In this document: piece by piece, positions 5,295 to 6,088 of the stretch
Layout of the letters: every line of letters starts with the position of its first letter
Position numbering within the stretch: position 1 is the stretch's first letter
NCBI GenBank assembly: GCA_030149685.1
Contig: JASLGI010000021.1
Location: 1-6,088 of the forward strand
Origin: Bacillaceae bacterium
GTDB taxonomy: Bacteria; Bacillota; Bacilli; Bacillales_A; Planococcaceae
Direction of reading: 5' to 3'
Length of the DNA stretch: 6,088 bases
Notes under the pieces: generated by a model
Seen by the model: only the letters and a program-made list of their open reading frames with translations
Databases searched by the model: none
What the model was told of the DNA's origin: nothing
Translations under genes and position numbers: made by a program

Positions 5295-6088
5295 ATGAAA
5301 CGTTTTTTAGCACTAGTGACCGTCGCTCTTTTAGCTGTCGTTTTAGCCGCTTGTGGCTCAGATGATGCAAAAGATACGACAAAAGAAAATGATGAAAAAA
5401 GCGACGTTTTAGTCGTAGGGGCATCAAATAATCCACACGCACCGATTTTAGAGCGTGTTCAACCGATGTTAGAAGAAGAAGGTATTGAATTAAAAATTGA
5501 GAAATATACAGATTATGCATTACCGAACCGTGATTTAGATGCGGGCGATTTAGATGCAAACTTCTTCCAACATATTCCGTTTTATGAATTACAGTTAGAA
5601 GAGTATGGATATGATTTTGAAAATGCAGGTGGCGTTCACATTGAACCGATCGGTATTTATTCAAAACGTCATGAGTCGTTAGAAGATTTACCAGAAGGTG
5701 CGACGATTATGATCAGTAGTTCGGTAGCGGACCACGGTCGTATGCTCGCATTACTCGAAGCACAAGGTTTAATTACATTAAAAGAAGGTGTGGATAAAAC
5801 AGCAGCAGAGTTAGACGATATTGCTGAAAACCCACATAACTTTGAATTTGACGCAAGTGTTTCACCAGAAATGCTCGTTCAAATGTATGAAAATGACGAA
5901 GCAGATGCGATTTTAATTAACTCAAACTTCGCAATCGACCACGATATTAATCCGATGGAAGAAGCGATTGTGTTAGAAGATGAAGATTCACCATATGTGA
6001 ATATCGTCGCTGTTCGTGCAGAAGATAAAGATGACGAACGTATTCAAAAGTTAATGGATGCTTTACATAGTAAAGAAATCCAAGACTT
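5295..6088 (+). CDS. metQ: Methionine-binding lipoprotein MetQ, 3' end outside the window
   Basis: This is the substrate-binding component of the importer, anchored to the outer face of the membrane by a lipid. The first 264 residues are present and only a short C-terminal tail is missing. The signal peptide MKRFLALVTVALLAVVLAAC ends in a lipobox LAAC with Cys20 as the lipidated residue. A polar linker runs to about residue 36. NlpA/MetQ family motifs follow in order: VVGASNNPHAPILE, DYALPNRDLDAGDLDANFFQ then HIPF, HIEPIGIYSK, SSSVADHGR, ILINSNFAIDHDINP and DSPYVNIVAVR. These include the aromatic-rich and Asn-bearing stretches that line the ligand pocket in solved homologues. AAGGAG at 5281-5286 is an ideal ribosome binding site eight bases before ATG. 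No promoter is evident between metI and metQ. Confidence 0.95.
   Translation, partial: MKRFLALVTVALLAVVLAACGSDDAKDTTKENDEKSDVLVVGASNNPHAPILERVQPMLEEEGIELKIEKYTDYALPNRDLDAGDLDANFFQHIPFYELQLEEYGYDFENAGGVHIEPIGIYSKRHESLEDLPEGATIMISSSVADHGRMLALLEAQGLITLKEGVDKTAAELDDIAENPHNFEFDASVSPEMLVQMYENDEADAILINSNFAIDHDINPMEEAIVLEDEDSPYVNIVAVRAEDKDDERIQKLMDALHSKEIQD

Noticed and set aside
5266..5664. Minus-strand 132-codon open frame
   Set aside because: It lies opposite metQ, which has the full lipoprotein and MetQ motifs. The His/Leu-rich translation is typical of an antisense shadow.
5700..5740. SSSVADHGR in MetQ where many MetQ proteins have a PND-type loop
   Set aside because: From memory this variant is common among MetQ lipoproteins of Firmicutes, so I do not treat it as a change of ligand.

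Overview
The window reads as a low-to-moderate GC Gram-positive chromosome, most likely a member of the Bacillales. The grounds are strong AGGAGG-type ribosome binding sites, an S-box (SAM-I) riboswitch ahead of a metNIQ operon, an SLH-anchored surface protein and a Gram-positive lipoprotein lipobox. I cannot name the genus from this stretch.

Region 1 (1 to about 965) is the 5' part of an IS200/IS605-family element. It holds the first 219 codons of a minus-strand tnpB, cut by the left window edge, with a near-consensus promoter overlapped by two inverted repeats. Divergent from it is a small ribbon-helix-helix-like reading frame interrupted by an in-frame TGA. A perfect 16-bp palindrome at 920-962 is probably part of the transposon's left end. 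A second strong hairpin (978-1024) lies just beyond it and is probably the terminator of the next gene.

Region 2 (1032-3282, minus strand) is a cell-envelope module. A well-formed promoter at 3253-3282 drives a 60-residue two-helix membrane protein. An intrinsic terminator follows, then a 632-residue secreted protein with three SLH repeats, an acidic linker, two probable SH3-like segments and a NodB-type polysaccharide deacetylase domain.

Region 3 (3310-6088, plus strand) is a methionine uptake operon. A sigma-A-like promoter, a SAM-I aptamer with a visible antiterminator/terminator switch, metN (ATPase), metI (permease) and metQ (substrate-binding lipoprotein, cut by the right edge) follow in order. 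When SAM is plentiful the leader should terminate early; when SAM falls, the importer is made. A small hairpin between metI and metQ may set their relative levels.

Most of the window is recognisable biology. The least explained parts are the interrupted ribbon-helix-helix frame beside tnpB, the paired inverted repeats over the tnpB promoter, the two neighbouring hairpins that share arm sequence, and the unrecognised small membrane protein upstream of the deacetylase.
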